A stretch of DNA of 45,032 nucleotides from Gemmatimonadetes bacterium bin94 (GTDB taxonomy: Bacteria; Gemmatimonadota; Gemmatimonadetes; Longimicrobiales; Gaopeijiaceae): contig MPNE01000034.1 of NCBI GenBank assembly GCA_002238865.1, forward strand, positions 1 to 45,032. The letters run 5' to 3'. Below are positions 17,846 to 26,060 of the stretch, in pieces. The stretch's first letter is position 1; each line of letters starts with the position of its first letter. Made by a program: the position numbers and the translations under genes. Under the pieces are notes generated by a model. The model was given only the letters and a program-made list of their open reading frames with translations. It searched no databases and was not told the origin of the DNA.

Positions 17846-18649
17846 ATGATCGCGGTCTACGCCGACTCTCCAGGCGTTCGGCACCTGATCGAAAGCCTGC
17901 TCTCCGGTACTGCTTACCAGACCGCAGGACGCCAGTCTGAATTCCGCTCCATGATGGAGCAAGCTCACGTCGGAATCGTAGGCACCCTGGAATGTTCGAC
18001 TGGAGCCGTGCGCGACCTCATGTCCACAGTTCGGTTTGGAGAGGCAGTCGGACCGACTTGCATCGTCGTTACGCCGGTTACGTTCGAGAATCTGAGGACC
18101 CTCCGGGAGATCGAGTGCGACAGGCTTCACGTCGTGTGGGTGGAGGAGGTGGAGGAGCGACTCCCTCGAGTGCTGGAAGCGGTCGCGCCATCGGGTTTTG
18201 ATCCGCTTCACCCTCTGGGTACGAGGTTGTTGTCGGCGCTCTCCCTGAGCACGCCAGTGGCCCGCGCGGTCAAGCTCGCTTGTGGGGTCTCCCACAATCG
18301 CCTGCTGGAGGTCCCGCGCGATCGCCCGGGCCCGCCCGCGAGCTCCGTATCCGAGTTGGCGAAACGAGTCAACCTCGACCCCAAGGAACTCGGGTACCGT
18401 TGGACGGCCGAGATTCCGTTGCGGTGTACGCTGAAGCAGATGCTTAAGTGGGCGGTGCTCCTCTGGGCGATCCGGCAGCGCAACGGAGACACGTGGCAGC
18501 GCATCGCGGACAACGCGGGTTTGAGCCCTCAGACGCTCCGACGCTACAGCCTGGAACTCCTCCAGTGCGGTCTCGATTCCGCAGCTTGTAGTCCGACGTT
18601 GGTGAAACGCCGATTCGATGAGTGGTTGTCTTGGGTCACGATCGAATAG
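17846..18649 (+). CDS. receiver-like protein with C-terminal HTH
   Basis: This is a 267-aa protein. Residues 1-115 look like a degenerate receiver fold: IAVYADSPGVRHLIESLLSG, VGIVGTLECST, PTCIVVTPVTFENLRTL and RLHVVWVEEV give the alternating strand-helix pattern, but no Asp sits at the usual phospho site. The C-terminal part (about 195-255) has a helical HTH with WQRIADNAGLSPQTLRRYSL, reminiscent of AraC-type readers. AAGGAGG precedes ATG 17846; an upstream start (17699) adds only unlikely residues. It is divergent from the large lipoprotein gene with operator-like repeats between them, so local control is plausible. The exact family is not recognised. Confidence 0.65.
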   Translation: MIAVYADSPGVRHLIESLLSGTAYQTAGRQSEFRSMMEQAHVGIVGTLECSTGAVRDLMSTVRFGEAVGPTCIVVTPVTFENLRTLREIECDRLHVVWVEEVEERLPRVLEAVAPSGFDPLHPLGTRLLSALSLSTPVARAVKLACGVSHNRLLEVPRDRPGPPASSVSELAKRVNLDPKELGYRWTAEIPLRCTLKQMLKWAVLLWAIRQRNGDTWQRIADNAGLSPQTLRRYSLELLQCGLDSAACSPTLVKRRFDEWLSWVTIE

Positions 18650-18777
18650 GGTCAGCATTGGGCCGCCTATTGCCGCACGTCCGTAGATCCGCGACGCCCG
18701 TCGAACAGCAGACTGCTGGCAGGTCTTCCCTGCGCCCCCCTCCATTGGCGGGGTCGCACCAGATCGCACTCTCCACG

Positions 18778-19950
18778 TCAGACTCGCTGGCGCGAACTGA
18801 AGCTCTCGCTTTGGTGCCCACGCCGGTGTGTCCTTGGCGGGATTGACGTTTCACGGACCACGCAGGTCTCCACGTCCGTTTGTCCCTCTTCCGAAGGGCC
18901 GGTTTCCGCCCGCGCGGCGGTACCGTTCGTCGTCAATGCTCGTCGATGCCATGCGCTCTTGTAGTCGAGTTGCCTCGTGAACTCCACCGCCCCCCCACCG
19001 TGTCCCGGCTCGGCGTACACCGTGATCTTCCCGTACCTGCGAACGATCCCGGCCGTCTGGTGGTGCACCGCGTCCCTTTGGCGGTTCCGGATTCTGCGGC
19101 CTGTCTTCGCCAAGGCGGCCTCCGCCCTTCTCAGCCTGGCTGTTCTCTCGTAGCCCTCGATCCAGTGACCACACGGCGCCTTCCGCTTGTCACGGGCGAG
19201 GAGGCCGGATCGCGCGTCGGCTCGCATCAACCCGCCGCAGTCGGCGCATCGCCACGACCGCCTCCCCGCACGGCGCCTCAGCTTGGCCATCCGTCGCTCG
19301 AGCTCTCGACACCGGTCCAAGTCCGTACACACCGTCGTCCCGCTGGCGACATCGGTCACCTCGGCCACGCCGCCCGGGCCGAGTCTCACGTGGCACGTCT
19401 CCCGCTGCGGCTCTACGTAGGCAGGCATCGGAGCCTCGATCGAGAGCGAAAGGGTCCACGTCCCTCCGTGACGGCGGATGCGGCCCGACATGATCTTTCC
19501 GTCAGGAATGGTCCCCCGGTAGCGAGTCCACCCGTGAGGAGCCCTCGACAACCTCACGTAGCTTCCGCTCACCCTCAGCATCTGGTTGTGGACGTAGATC
19601 GACGTCGGCCGGCCACGCCGAAGAACGGGCCAACCGCTTTCCCTGCCCCGCTTGCCAGCATCCAGTCGTGCGAACGCCCCCCGAACCGCCACCGCATGGT
19701 CCCTGCGATGCTGATTGCGGGCGTGGGCGGGCCAGCCGAGGCCGGGATGGGCAGACGCGAATTCATACACGACATCCTGGAGTGCCCTGCGTGACAGACG
19801 CTTGCCCGTCTCCCGGTACGACGCCTCGTCGCGCTCGAGCAACAGGTCGCGCAACCTGCCGCCCGACTGCGCCCACCGTGCGAACCGCTCCGCTTGGGCA
19901 CGGGTCGGGTAGAGCTTCAGTCGGCATCCGAACCTACGAAGCCGGATCAC
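18778..19950 (-). CDS. tnpB: TnpB-like (IS200/IS605 OrfB) protein, RuvC residues missing
   Basis: The protein of about 390 aa matches the TnpB N-terminus (FGCRLKLYPTRAQAERFARW, then GRLRDLLLERDEASYRETGK), the wedge/REC part and WTLSLSIEAP. The usual RuvC start VGIDLG is replaced by CHVRLGPGGVAEVTDVASG, without the catalytic Asp. A Glu remains in ITVYAEPGHG. The C-terminal zinc finger and final Asp are not recognisable; instead a CADCGG...CGH cluster lies between the RuvC-I-like strand and the helix RRIRNRQRDAVHHQTAGI. TnpB is normally an RNA-guided nuclease; this one is probably inactive or repurposed. GTG 19950 is chosen because homology starts there; the frame stays open to 20244. No tnpA is nearby. 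Confidence 0.7.
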   Translation of the reverse strand: MIRLRRFGCRLKLYPTRAQAERFARWAQSGGRLRDLLLERDEASYRETGKRLSRRALQDVVYEFASAHPGLGWPAHARNQHRRDHAVAVRGAFARLDAGKRGRESGWPVLRRGRPTSIYVHNQMLRVSGSYVRLSRAPHGWTRYRGTIPDGKIMSGRIRRHGGTWTLSLSIEAPMPAYVEPQRETCHVRLGPGGVAEVTDVASGTTVCTDLDRCRELERRMAKLRRRAGRRSWRCADCGGLMRADARSGLLARDKRKAPCGHWIEGYERTARLRRAEAALAKTGRRIRNRQRDAVHHQTAGIVRRYGKITVYAEPGHGGGAVEFTRQLDYKSAWHRRALTTNGTAARAETGPSEEGQTDVETCVVRETSIPPRTHRRGHQSESFSSRQRV

Positions 19951-20286
19951 AGGTCGTTGGTCGATCTCAGGTGGGAACCACCGTTGTGAGCCATGGCTGG
20001 GCCACTCCAATCGAAAAACGAAACGTGCGTGGATCCGCCTGACACGGCAAGACCCACTCTGCCACCGGCCGACTCGGTTCTCGGGCCCCCGCACTTGCCC
20101 ATCAGGGGGAGTCCACCATACGCTCTTGGATTCCCGCCCTTCGCTCGGAGAGCCTGGTCCGTTCTGGTGCCTTCGTTGCGCCGCCACGGGCTTTACACGC
20201 TCAACGCCACGACCAACCCCGCCATGAACCATGGAGACGTGCATGTTTCGGCGGTGTTCAGCAGGCGCGCTTTCACCCGGTCAGTT
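19951..20286. other. intergenic stretch upstream of tnpB-like gene
   Basis: The minus frame is open up to 20244 but its sequence is Arg/Gly-rich and unlike TnpB N-termini, so I do not count it as coding. A transposon left end could lie here, but I could not define one. The stop of the frameshifted cytochrome c peroxidase gene marks the right limit. Confidence 0.35.
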
Positions 20287-21663
20287 CTAGTCGTTCATCC
20301 TGTCGATGGGCAGCCCGCTGGGGACGCGGTCAGGTATCGTGTGACTGAGGTTTCGCGCGGAGGCATCGGTCAACGCCCGTAGGAAGGCCACCAAGTTGGC
20401 GTGGGTTTCCTCGTTGAACCTGAGCGTGAACAGCACGGGATCCTGGTTGGCCAGAACATCTTCGACATTGTTGAGCAGCGTGGGCCACAGCAGCCGGTCT
20501 GGAACGTGTTCAGCGATGTCGTACGCCCTTAGTTAGCTGCGATGCGGCGTCGTTGTAGTGGGCCACGAAGGTTTCGAGGGTGGCGAACTGGCCCAGATGT
20601 CCGTAAGGGGCCGTGAGCTCCACATTCCTCAACGCGCGAGCCATGAAGTGTCTCCGGTCACTCGGGAAATGCGTGATCCCCTCGCGTCCGAAATCCCCCC
20701 TGCCGTCGGTCTTGCCGGGTCCGAACTGAGGGAGCGCGGCGTTGTGGAAGTCGCCTGCGAGCTCGACCTCTTGTGGCAGTTGGCGCAGCCGATGGTCATG
20801 AAGTCCCTCGCACCTGCCAGCGCGGAGTCGCTCAGCGCATCGTTGTCCCCGCGCAGGAACCTGTCCCAGGGCGTGTTGTTGAACACGAACTCCACGGCGT
20901 AGAAACCGGCGATGGCGTTGGACGCGTGGGCGAAGCTCATGCTGTCAAACGGGGCACCGGGATACGCCCTCTCGAAGAGACCGACGTACTCGGGAACATC
21001 CCCCAGCCGCTCCATGAGGAGACCCCAAATGCCTCGGAAATCGTCGTCGGCGAGGTCGGCGAGGTCGTTGTCTCCCGGTTGGCCACGCATCTCGTGTCTG
21101 GACGTCACCGGGAACAGACCCTGGGCCGACATGGCCCCGAACTCGAAGACATCGGCCATCTCAGGGGTCAGTTGATCCTTGGCCGGGGTGCTGATGGAAC
21201 CGTCCGACCTCTCCTCCACCCGGCCGTCCCAGAAGAGGCGAGTTGCTCCGGGAAGGTTGAAGACCGCAGGGGAGTTCCTGGGAATGAAGATGCCCTCGGG
21301 GTGCGAACGCTGCGACCCCAAGCCCGTGCCACCCTCGTCGATCGACAGAGTCCTGGCGTCCCCCGTGGCCATTTCCGGGAGATGGCAGGTCATGCACGCG
21401 ATGTTTCGGTTGCCGCTGAGGATCTTGTCGAATGCCAGCGCCCGGCCAAGCGTGACCAGGTCGTTTCGCACTGGGCGCGGGTTGGGAAGGGATTCAAGGC
21501 CACGCGTCGCGGCCAGCATCCGGACCTCCGTGGCGAGGTCGTCGCGGGTGGGCTCGGCCGGAGAATCGCAGGCCACCAACCCCGCAGGCGAACAGCCCGG
21601 CCCAAGAGGCCACGAACGGTATCCACGGCGCTTTCGAGGTCCGGTCGCTGTGCGGTGAATCAC
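20287..21663 (-). pseudogene. di-haem cytochrome c peroxidase, two frameshifts
   Basis: A MauG/CcpA-type peroxidase is spread over three frames. Part 1 (21663 to about 20770) has a lipobox-like AGLVACDSP, haem motif NIACMTCHLPE, RNSPAVFNLPG and second haem motif CANCH. Part 2 (about 20770 to 20530) continues in another frame with ALPQFGPGKTDGRGDFGREG and LRNVELTAPYGHLGQF, then TFVAHYNDAAS. Part 3 (about 20530 to 20287) shifts again: DIAEHVPDRLLWPTLLNNVE and ALTDA, ending at TAG 20289-20287. Together they give the usual length of about 450 aa. Such enzymes reduce peroxide in the periplasm. Two indels point to a decaying gene, or to sequencing errors. Confidence 0.82.
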
Positions 21664-21723
21664 GGTCGGGTCGGGTCAGTTTACAATCCTCCCACGTCTG
21701 CGATCACCGTGTTCCCCTCTGGC

Positions 21724-22122
21724 TCACTTCACGTAGAACATCTCCGTTTCGTCAACGCACTCGGTGACGCGAAGCGCCTTACCCTCTTCCAACAGCAATC
21801 CAGCGTGTTGGCAGTCCAGCCCTTGCTGATTCAACACCAGGATCGTGTGAGAGTACGAGTACGTTCCGGCGTAGTTGACGGTCGCCGTGTCCACGCCGAG
21901 CACGACGGAGAACGAATTGGTGTACGTGCCGCTTTCGTCCAACTTCATCGCACCGGCGGTCACCGTTGCGCCGTTGCCGAAGGTGGTGGGCAACGACTGG
22001 CCCCCCACCTTCTGAAGCGTGTAGTCCCCGGCGGGATCGGGGTTGCTCACGTCCGCAAACAGATCGATGTCCTCGCACGCCAAGCCTAGGAGCGCGACGA
22101 CTAGCAACAACCTCTTCCTCAT
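21724..22122 (-). CDS. small lipoprotein
   Basis: This 132-aa protein has a short signal peptide, MRKRLLLVVALLGLAC, with lipobox Cys16, then DPAGDYTLQKVGGQSLPTTF and antiparallel strands (GTYTNSFSVVLG, GTYSYSHTILVLN). The pattern, in which an additive or resting state is compared with a beta barrel-like body, is common in short lipoproteins of unknown function. It ends DETEMFYVK. The RBS is poorly defined (GGAACGGAAGG-type purines upstream of ATG 22122). It may form a unit with the downstream peroxidase on the same strand, 60 bp away. Confidence 0.65.
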   Translation of the reverse strand: MRKRLLLVVALLGLACEDIDLFADVSNPDPAGDYTLQKVGGQSLPTTFGNGATVTAGAMKLDESGTYTNSFSVVLGVDTATVNYAGTYSYSHTILVLNQQGLDCQHAGLLLEEGKALRVTECVDETEMFYVK

Positions 22123-22239
22123 GGCTTCATAACCTTCCGTTCCAAAGGGGTGGGACCAACACGCTCGGTGGCCGTATTCTACACCCCACCGAAAGGGGTT
22201 ACAAAGGGGATCATATTACGATCCTTGAATCTACCGCGA

Positions 22240-22460
22240 TCATTTCGGCGACGGTTTGAGCGGTTCCGGGGCTGAAGCAACGCCTTGCCGACCGCTTCCG
22301 GGGTAGAGCGTCGCGTCCTGTGTCGCGTGGTCGTCCACGAAGCTCCTGCAACGGTCTCCCGGTCGGTCCGGTCGATGACCCGCGCGGCCACCTGACCGGT
22401 CTTCCGACCCTTCGCGCCGACGACCGCAGGTAACCGGCCATCGGCATCCAATAGGATTGT
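22240..22460 (-). pseudogene. IS1595/ISXO2-type transposase remnant
   Basis: On the minus strand AVVGAKGRKTGQVAARVIDR, typical of the VGVKDRxTGKVxAxVI strand pair of ISXO2-like DDE transposases, is followed one frame over by FVDDHATQDATLYPGSG, matching the VxDHxxxDAxVYTD segment with the second catalytic Asp region. The pieces need one frameshift and lack both the N-terminal half and the C-terminus. It is an insertion-sequence scar of about 220 bp in the 406-bp gap between a lipoprotein gene and the degenerate recombinase. The rest of that gap (22123-22239) shows only a short stem ACCCC/GGGGT near 22185. Confidence 0.6.
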
Positions 22461-22528
22461 GCACGAGGCCGCGACCAACCCGGCGGCGCACGCGATGGTG
22501 AGTCCGAGCGAAAAGCCCCACGACCGAG

Positions 22529-23437
22529 CTACTCGGCACCCCTCACGTAGTACGCCGCGGTCACGAGATCGGGCATCCGGGCATCGTGCCAACGGCGCGT
22601 GACCTCGAGCGCGGAGAGTCTGATTCCTGCCCGGTCCAAATCCTCGGCCATGCCGATGCGGGGACTGCTTGCCGTAAAGTTCCCTCGGAGACCGGCAGCG
22701 GCCGCCGCCGCCTTGATCCGGTTCGAGATCGACCGTCCGGACTTGAGACCAAAGACCAAGGCGTCGGCCGGGACATCTCCGGTCTGGATCGCCCTCAGTG
22801 CTTCGACTGTTCGCGGGCTCAGATACTGCACCGGACGTCGCGCCAAGTTGAGGCGGCCGGTTCCGTCGGAAAGGAAGTCGATCGCATCCCACCGGAGTGT
22901 CGCAGCCTCCGATCGCCGGAGCAGAGCGTCGCGCATGGTCGAGATCAGTGCAAGGTCAACCAACCCCCGGACTCGCGCGGCATCTTCATTCTCGAAGCGC
23001 CCCGCCTGTTGGCGCCGGGGTTTGGTCGCCGTGTCACGGATTCTCGCGAGATGCGCACCTGTGAGGCCCGTGACTTCCTGAGCGTCCTGGCCTGGGCGGC
23101 TCAGAGAGTCCTGCAACAGGCGGCGCACCACCGGGGAGTCGGAGGGGACGGGGCGTCCCGTCCGGCGATGGTGGTGGCGGATCGCGGCTCGGTCCGCCTT
23201 GAGGCTGGAGGGACGCCGTCCGTTGGCGTGCCGGTGCTTCAGGTACTCTTCCACGGCTTCCGAGGTGGCCGGCAGCGATGTGTGGCCGTTGTCGCTTGCC
23301 CACGCACGGAAACGATTCCAAGCGCCGGCATAGTTTCGGCGCGTCGAGGCACTGAGGCTCTCGTCCGCAGGCGCATCGCGGATTTCCGGCAATCCAGAAG
23401 TGGTGTCCTCGTCAAGGACCTCGGCGGAAAACGTCAT
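22529..23437 (-). CDS. degenerate tyrosine recombinase
   Basis: This 302-aa protein is homologous along its length to the intact recombinase at 43506-44498. It keeps the core-binding domain (SASTRRNYAGAWNRFRAWAS) and the first Arg box (STMRDALLRRSEAATLRW). The strand pair that holds the catalytic Lys (SKTDQDGIGAVQYI in the intact copy) is cut to ARRPVQYL. The HxxR box GHSPRVGM has become ASSPRIGM, without His. The MPAHYGRS region with the nucleophile Tyr is MPDLVTAAYY and the C-terminus is shortened. The reading frame is open but the enzyme is probably dead as a recombinase; DNA binding might persist. No strong ribosome site is visible. Confidence 0.75.
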   Translation of the reverse strand: MTFSAEVLDEDTTSGLPEIRDAPADESLSASTRRNYAGAWNRFRAWASDNGHTSLPATSEAVEEYLKHRHANGRRPSSLKADRAAIRHHHRRTGRPVPSDSPVVRRLLQDSLSRPGQDAQEVTGLTGAHLARIRDTATKPRRQQAGRFENEDAARVRGLVDLALISTMRDALLRRSEAATLRWDAIDFLSDGTGRLNLARRPVQYLSPRTVEALRAIQTGDVPADALVFGLKSGRSISNRIKAAAAAAGLRGNFTASSPRIGMAEDLDRAGIRLSALEVTRRWHDARMPDLVTAAYYVRGAE

Positions 23438-23587
23438 TCGGGGGGCTACGTCCTCGGAACCCGCGAGGGTGTGAGGGTAGGAAAAGCGATTGGGGAGCGT
23501 GCTGTCCCTTATTGAAATGTCGGCGTTGCGGTAACATCGGTCAAGCCGTATCTTCCCCGCGTCACCAATCGGTCAGGAGGTCACGGC

Positions 23588-23617
23588 GAGTTAGGTCGCG
23601 TCGAACCTCTCTAACTC
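23588..23617. repeat. inverted repeat GAGTTAG/CTAACTC, possible recombinase site
   Basis: GAGTTAG (23588-23594) and CTAACTC (23611-23617) form 7-bp arms around a 16-bp centre that can itself pair AGGT with ACCT. It lies 150 bp upstream of the degenerate recombinase. GTTAGGT inside it fits the GTTRRRY form used at integron-type core sites, but the other arm does not fit fully. It could be a former att/core site, an operator or chance. Confidence 0.3.
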
Positions 23618-23716
23618 ACAACGACGCCCGCCGATGCGCTCTCCAGAAGACACGCTCCATGTCGACGACGGACGGACCGGCTTCGTGTTTGCCATTCCGT
23701 CACCTGGGAGGGCGCG

Positions 23717-23911
23717 ATCAGCCGCATCCGCCTGAGCGGCGACGAAGAGTCGTTCGTCCTTGACGGCAACACCGACCTGCCGATGACGATCCTCCGGGAC
23801 CCGGTCGCGGGGCAGGTGCGCGCGATTCTGCGCCGCCGCGTCGCCGAGGCGATGGACGCCGTCGGCGAACCCGGTCTCGAAATCCTCTTCAGCCGGGGGA
23901 TCCCGGAGTAA
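23717..23911 (+). pseudogene. C-terminal gene remnant upstream of Ig-like lipoprotein
   Basis: A 64-codon open end reads ISRIRLSGDEESFVLDGNTD, then LPMTILRDPVAGQVRAILRR and a tail ending in FSRGIPE before TAA 23911. The protein-like composition and the lack of any start or sensible upstream extension suggest the tail of a gene whose front was lost, perhaps when recombinase DNA moved in next to it. I do not recognise the family. The neighbouring stretch 23438-23587 shows no gene. Confidence 0.35.
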
Positions 23912-23922
23912 ATTAGACCTCT

Positions 23923-25995
23923 GTGCAATTGGAACGGCTTATGCCATCTGGGGCTCCGCGACACAGCGTCTCGAAGTCGGTCCGCGCTGGTGCAGTGGCC
24001 TGGGCTGTGGCCGCGCTGGTTGTGGCCTGCGAGAACCCGCAGGCGCCCGTCTCGTGCGGACCCATTCCGCAGCAGACGATCAATGTGGCCGAAGTGGCGA
24101 GCGTCACCGCGTGCTTCAACGACGCGGACGGCGACGTGCTGAGCTACGCCGTGAGTTCGTCGAACGAGTCCGTGGCCATCGCGACCCATGGCGGTACCGA
24201 GGTCGCGGTAACGGCGCGGGCGCCGGGAAGTGCGACCATCGCGCTGACGGCGACGGATCGTGACGGACTGCAAGCGCAGCAGAGCTTCGGGGTAGTCGTT
24301 CCGAACCGTCCGCCGCGCGCGCTGGGCAGCATCGCGGCCCGGCGGGTGGAAGTGGGCCAGGGGGTGGTTATCGCTCTGGCGCCCTGGTTCGAGGAACCCG
24401 ACGGCCAGAGCCTCACCTTCCGCGTTGCCCCGGCGGATCGGGCCGTGGCGGGCGTTGCCCTTTCGGGAGATCGCGTGACGCTGGTAGCGCTCGCGAAGGG
24501 GACAACCAACATCACCGCGACGGCCACGGACCCTGGCGGACTGGAAGCCGTGCAGGTGTTCCGGTTCGAGGTGCCCAACCGGGGGCCGGTCGCGCTGGGT
24601 ACGATCGAGGGACAGGTCTTGCGGCGCGGAGAACAACGCACGGTCGATCTGACCCCGTGGTTCAACGACCCCGACGGGGATCCGCTGGTCTACGCGGCGG
24701 CGGCGGCGAGTCCGAGTGTGGTGACGGCCACGGTGTCCGGCGCAACACTTCGGCTGACGGTGGTCGCGGCCGGCGAAACGGCGGTCACGGTGACGGCGCG
24801 TGACCCGGACGGCAGCGCAGCGACCCACAGTTTCAGCGCCGAATCGCTGAACCGGCCGCCGCTGCCGGCAGGTTCGATGCCGGATCAGGCCGTGCGCGCC
24901 GGCGAGACCGCCAGATTCGATGTATCGCCCTACTTCACGGACCCGGACGGCGATCCGCTGACCTACACGGCCTCGTCTTCGGACGGAGCGGCTGCGTCGG
25001 TCGAGGTCTTCGGCGCGACCCTGGAGCTCTCGGGACGCCAAGCGGGAAGGGCGAAGATCACCGTCGCGGCCACGGATCCGAGCGGACTGGAGGCCACCCA
25101 GTCCTTCCAGGTGACGGTGGAAGGTCCGCCCGAGGACCCGGGCTCGTTCCGAATCGACCTCCGCTTCGCAACTGCGATGAGCGCGACCCAGGAAGCGGCG
25201 TTTCGGAACGCTGCGGCGCGCTGGATGGCGGTGCTGGCGGACACGGAGCTACCGGACATGCCAGTGCCCGAGGGCACGGTCCGTTGCCGGTTCCCCGAGC
25301 GGACCTACGAGCAGCCTGTGAGCGTCGTTGACGACCTGTTCATCATCGCGGCGGTTGCCGAACTCGACGGCGACGGAAGGATACTCGGCCGGGCCGGCTT
25401 CTGTGCGGTCCGCAGCGCTTCGCAGCTGCCGTGGTTCGGAATCATGGAGCTCGACGCCGCGGACTTGGACTGGATGGAGACGAACGGTACCCTCGAAGCC
25501 GTGATCCTCCACGAAATGGCACACGTGCTCGGCGTCGGCACGCTGTGGGACCGCCTTGGCCTGCTGCGCAATCCCTCGCTGGCGGCGGAAGCCGAGGTGG
25601 ACACGCACTTCTCGGGGGCACAGGCGGCTCGGGCGTTCGACGGCGCCGGAGGCGCTTCCTACACGGCGGGCGCGAAGGTGCCGGTGGAGAATAGTGGCAC
25701 CCGGCCCGGCAGCGACGATGCCCACTGGCGTAAGAGCGTCTTCGGCCCGGAGCTGATGGGTCCCAGCATCGCGCCCGGATCGAGTCCCCTCAGTCGTGTG
25801 ACGATCGCGTCGCTCGCCGACATGGGCTACGCCGTGCGAATGGACCTTGCGGACGCGTTCCGGCTTCCCGGTGCGGCCGGTGTTCTCGCTCACCAGCGGC
25901 GGGCGATCGATCTCGGCAACGACGTGGTTCGGCCCCGCCTCGAGGTGCGCGACCGGAACGGGCGGGTGGTGAAGATCGAGCCCGGCGGCCGGTGA
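23923..25995 (+). CDS. Ig-like repeat lipoprotein with leishmanolysin-like peptidase domain
   Basis: A protein of up to 690 aa with a lipobox in AVAALVVACENP (Cys36 if GTG 23923 starts; ATG 23941 is the alternative). Four Ig/cadherin-like repeats of about 85-90 aa follow, each with NRPPxxxG, a YFxDPDGDPLTYTA-type core and ITVxATDPxGLEATQxFxV. The C-terminal domain (about 405-650) is a metallopeptidase with the zinc motif HEMAHVLGVGTLW (His530) and a third zinc ligand plus Met-turn in DDAHWRKSVFGPELMGP, as in leishmanolysin-type (M8) enzymes. It probably acts at the cell surface on proteins. The following gene is a paralog of its N-terminal half, starting 65 bp later. Confidence 0.85.
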   Translation: MQLERLMPSGAPRHSVSKSVRAGAVAWAVAALVVACENPQAPVSCGPIPQQTINVAEVASVTACFNDADGDVLSYAVSSSNESVAIATHGGTEVAVTARAPGSATIALTATDRDGLQAQQSFGVVVPNRPPRALGSIAARRVEVGQGVVIALAPWFEEPDGQSLTFRVAPADRAVAGVALSGDRVTLVALAKGTTNITATATDPGGLEAVQVFRFEVPNRGPVALGTIEGQVLRRGEQRTVDLTPWFNDPDGDPLVYAAAAASPSVVTATVSGATLRLTVVAAGETAVTVTARDPDGSAATHSFSAESLNRPPLPAGSMPDQAVRAGETARFDVSPYFTDPDGDPLTYTASSSDGAAASVEVFGATLELSGRQAGRAKITVAATDPSGLEATQSFQVTVEGPPEDPGSFRIDLRFATAMSATQEAAFRNAAARWMAVLADTELPDMPVPEGTVRCRFPERTYEQPVSVVDDLFIIAAVAELDGDGRILGRAGFCAVRSASQLPWFGIMELDAADLDWMETNGTLEAVILHEMAHVLGVGTLWDRLGLLRNPSLAAEAEVDTHFSGAQAARAFDGAGGASYTAGAKVPVENSGTRPGSDDAHWRKSVFGPELMGPSIAPGSSPLSRVTIASLADMGYAVRMDLADAFRLPGAAGVLAHQRRAIDLGNDVVRPRLEVRDRNGRVVKIEPGGR

Positions 25996-26060
25996 CACTT
26001 CCCATTGACCTCTACGTCCCCGATCCGCGGGACCCATGCAAACCATCCGAGAGGAACCAG

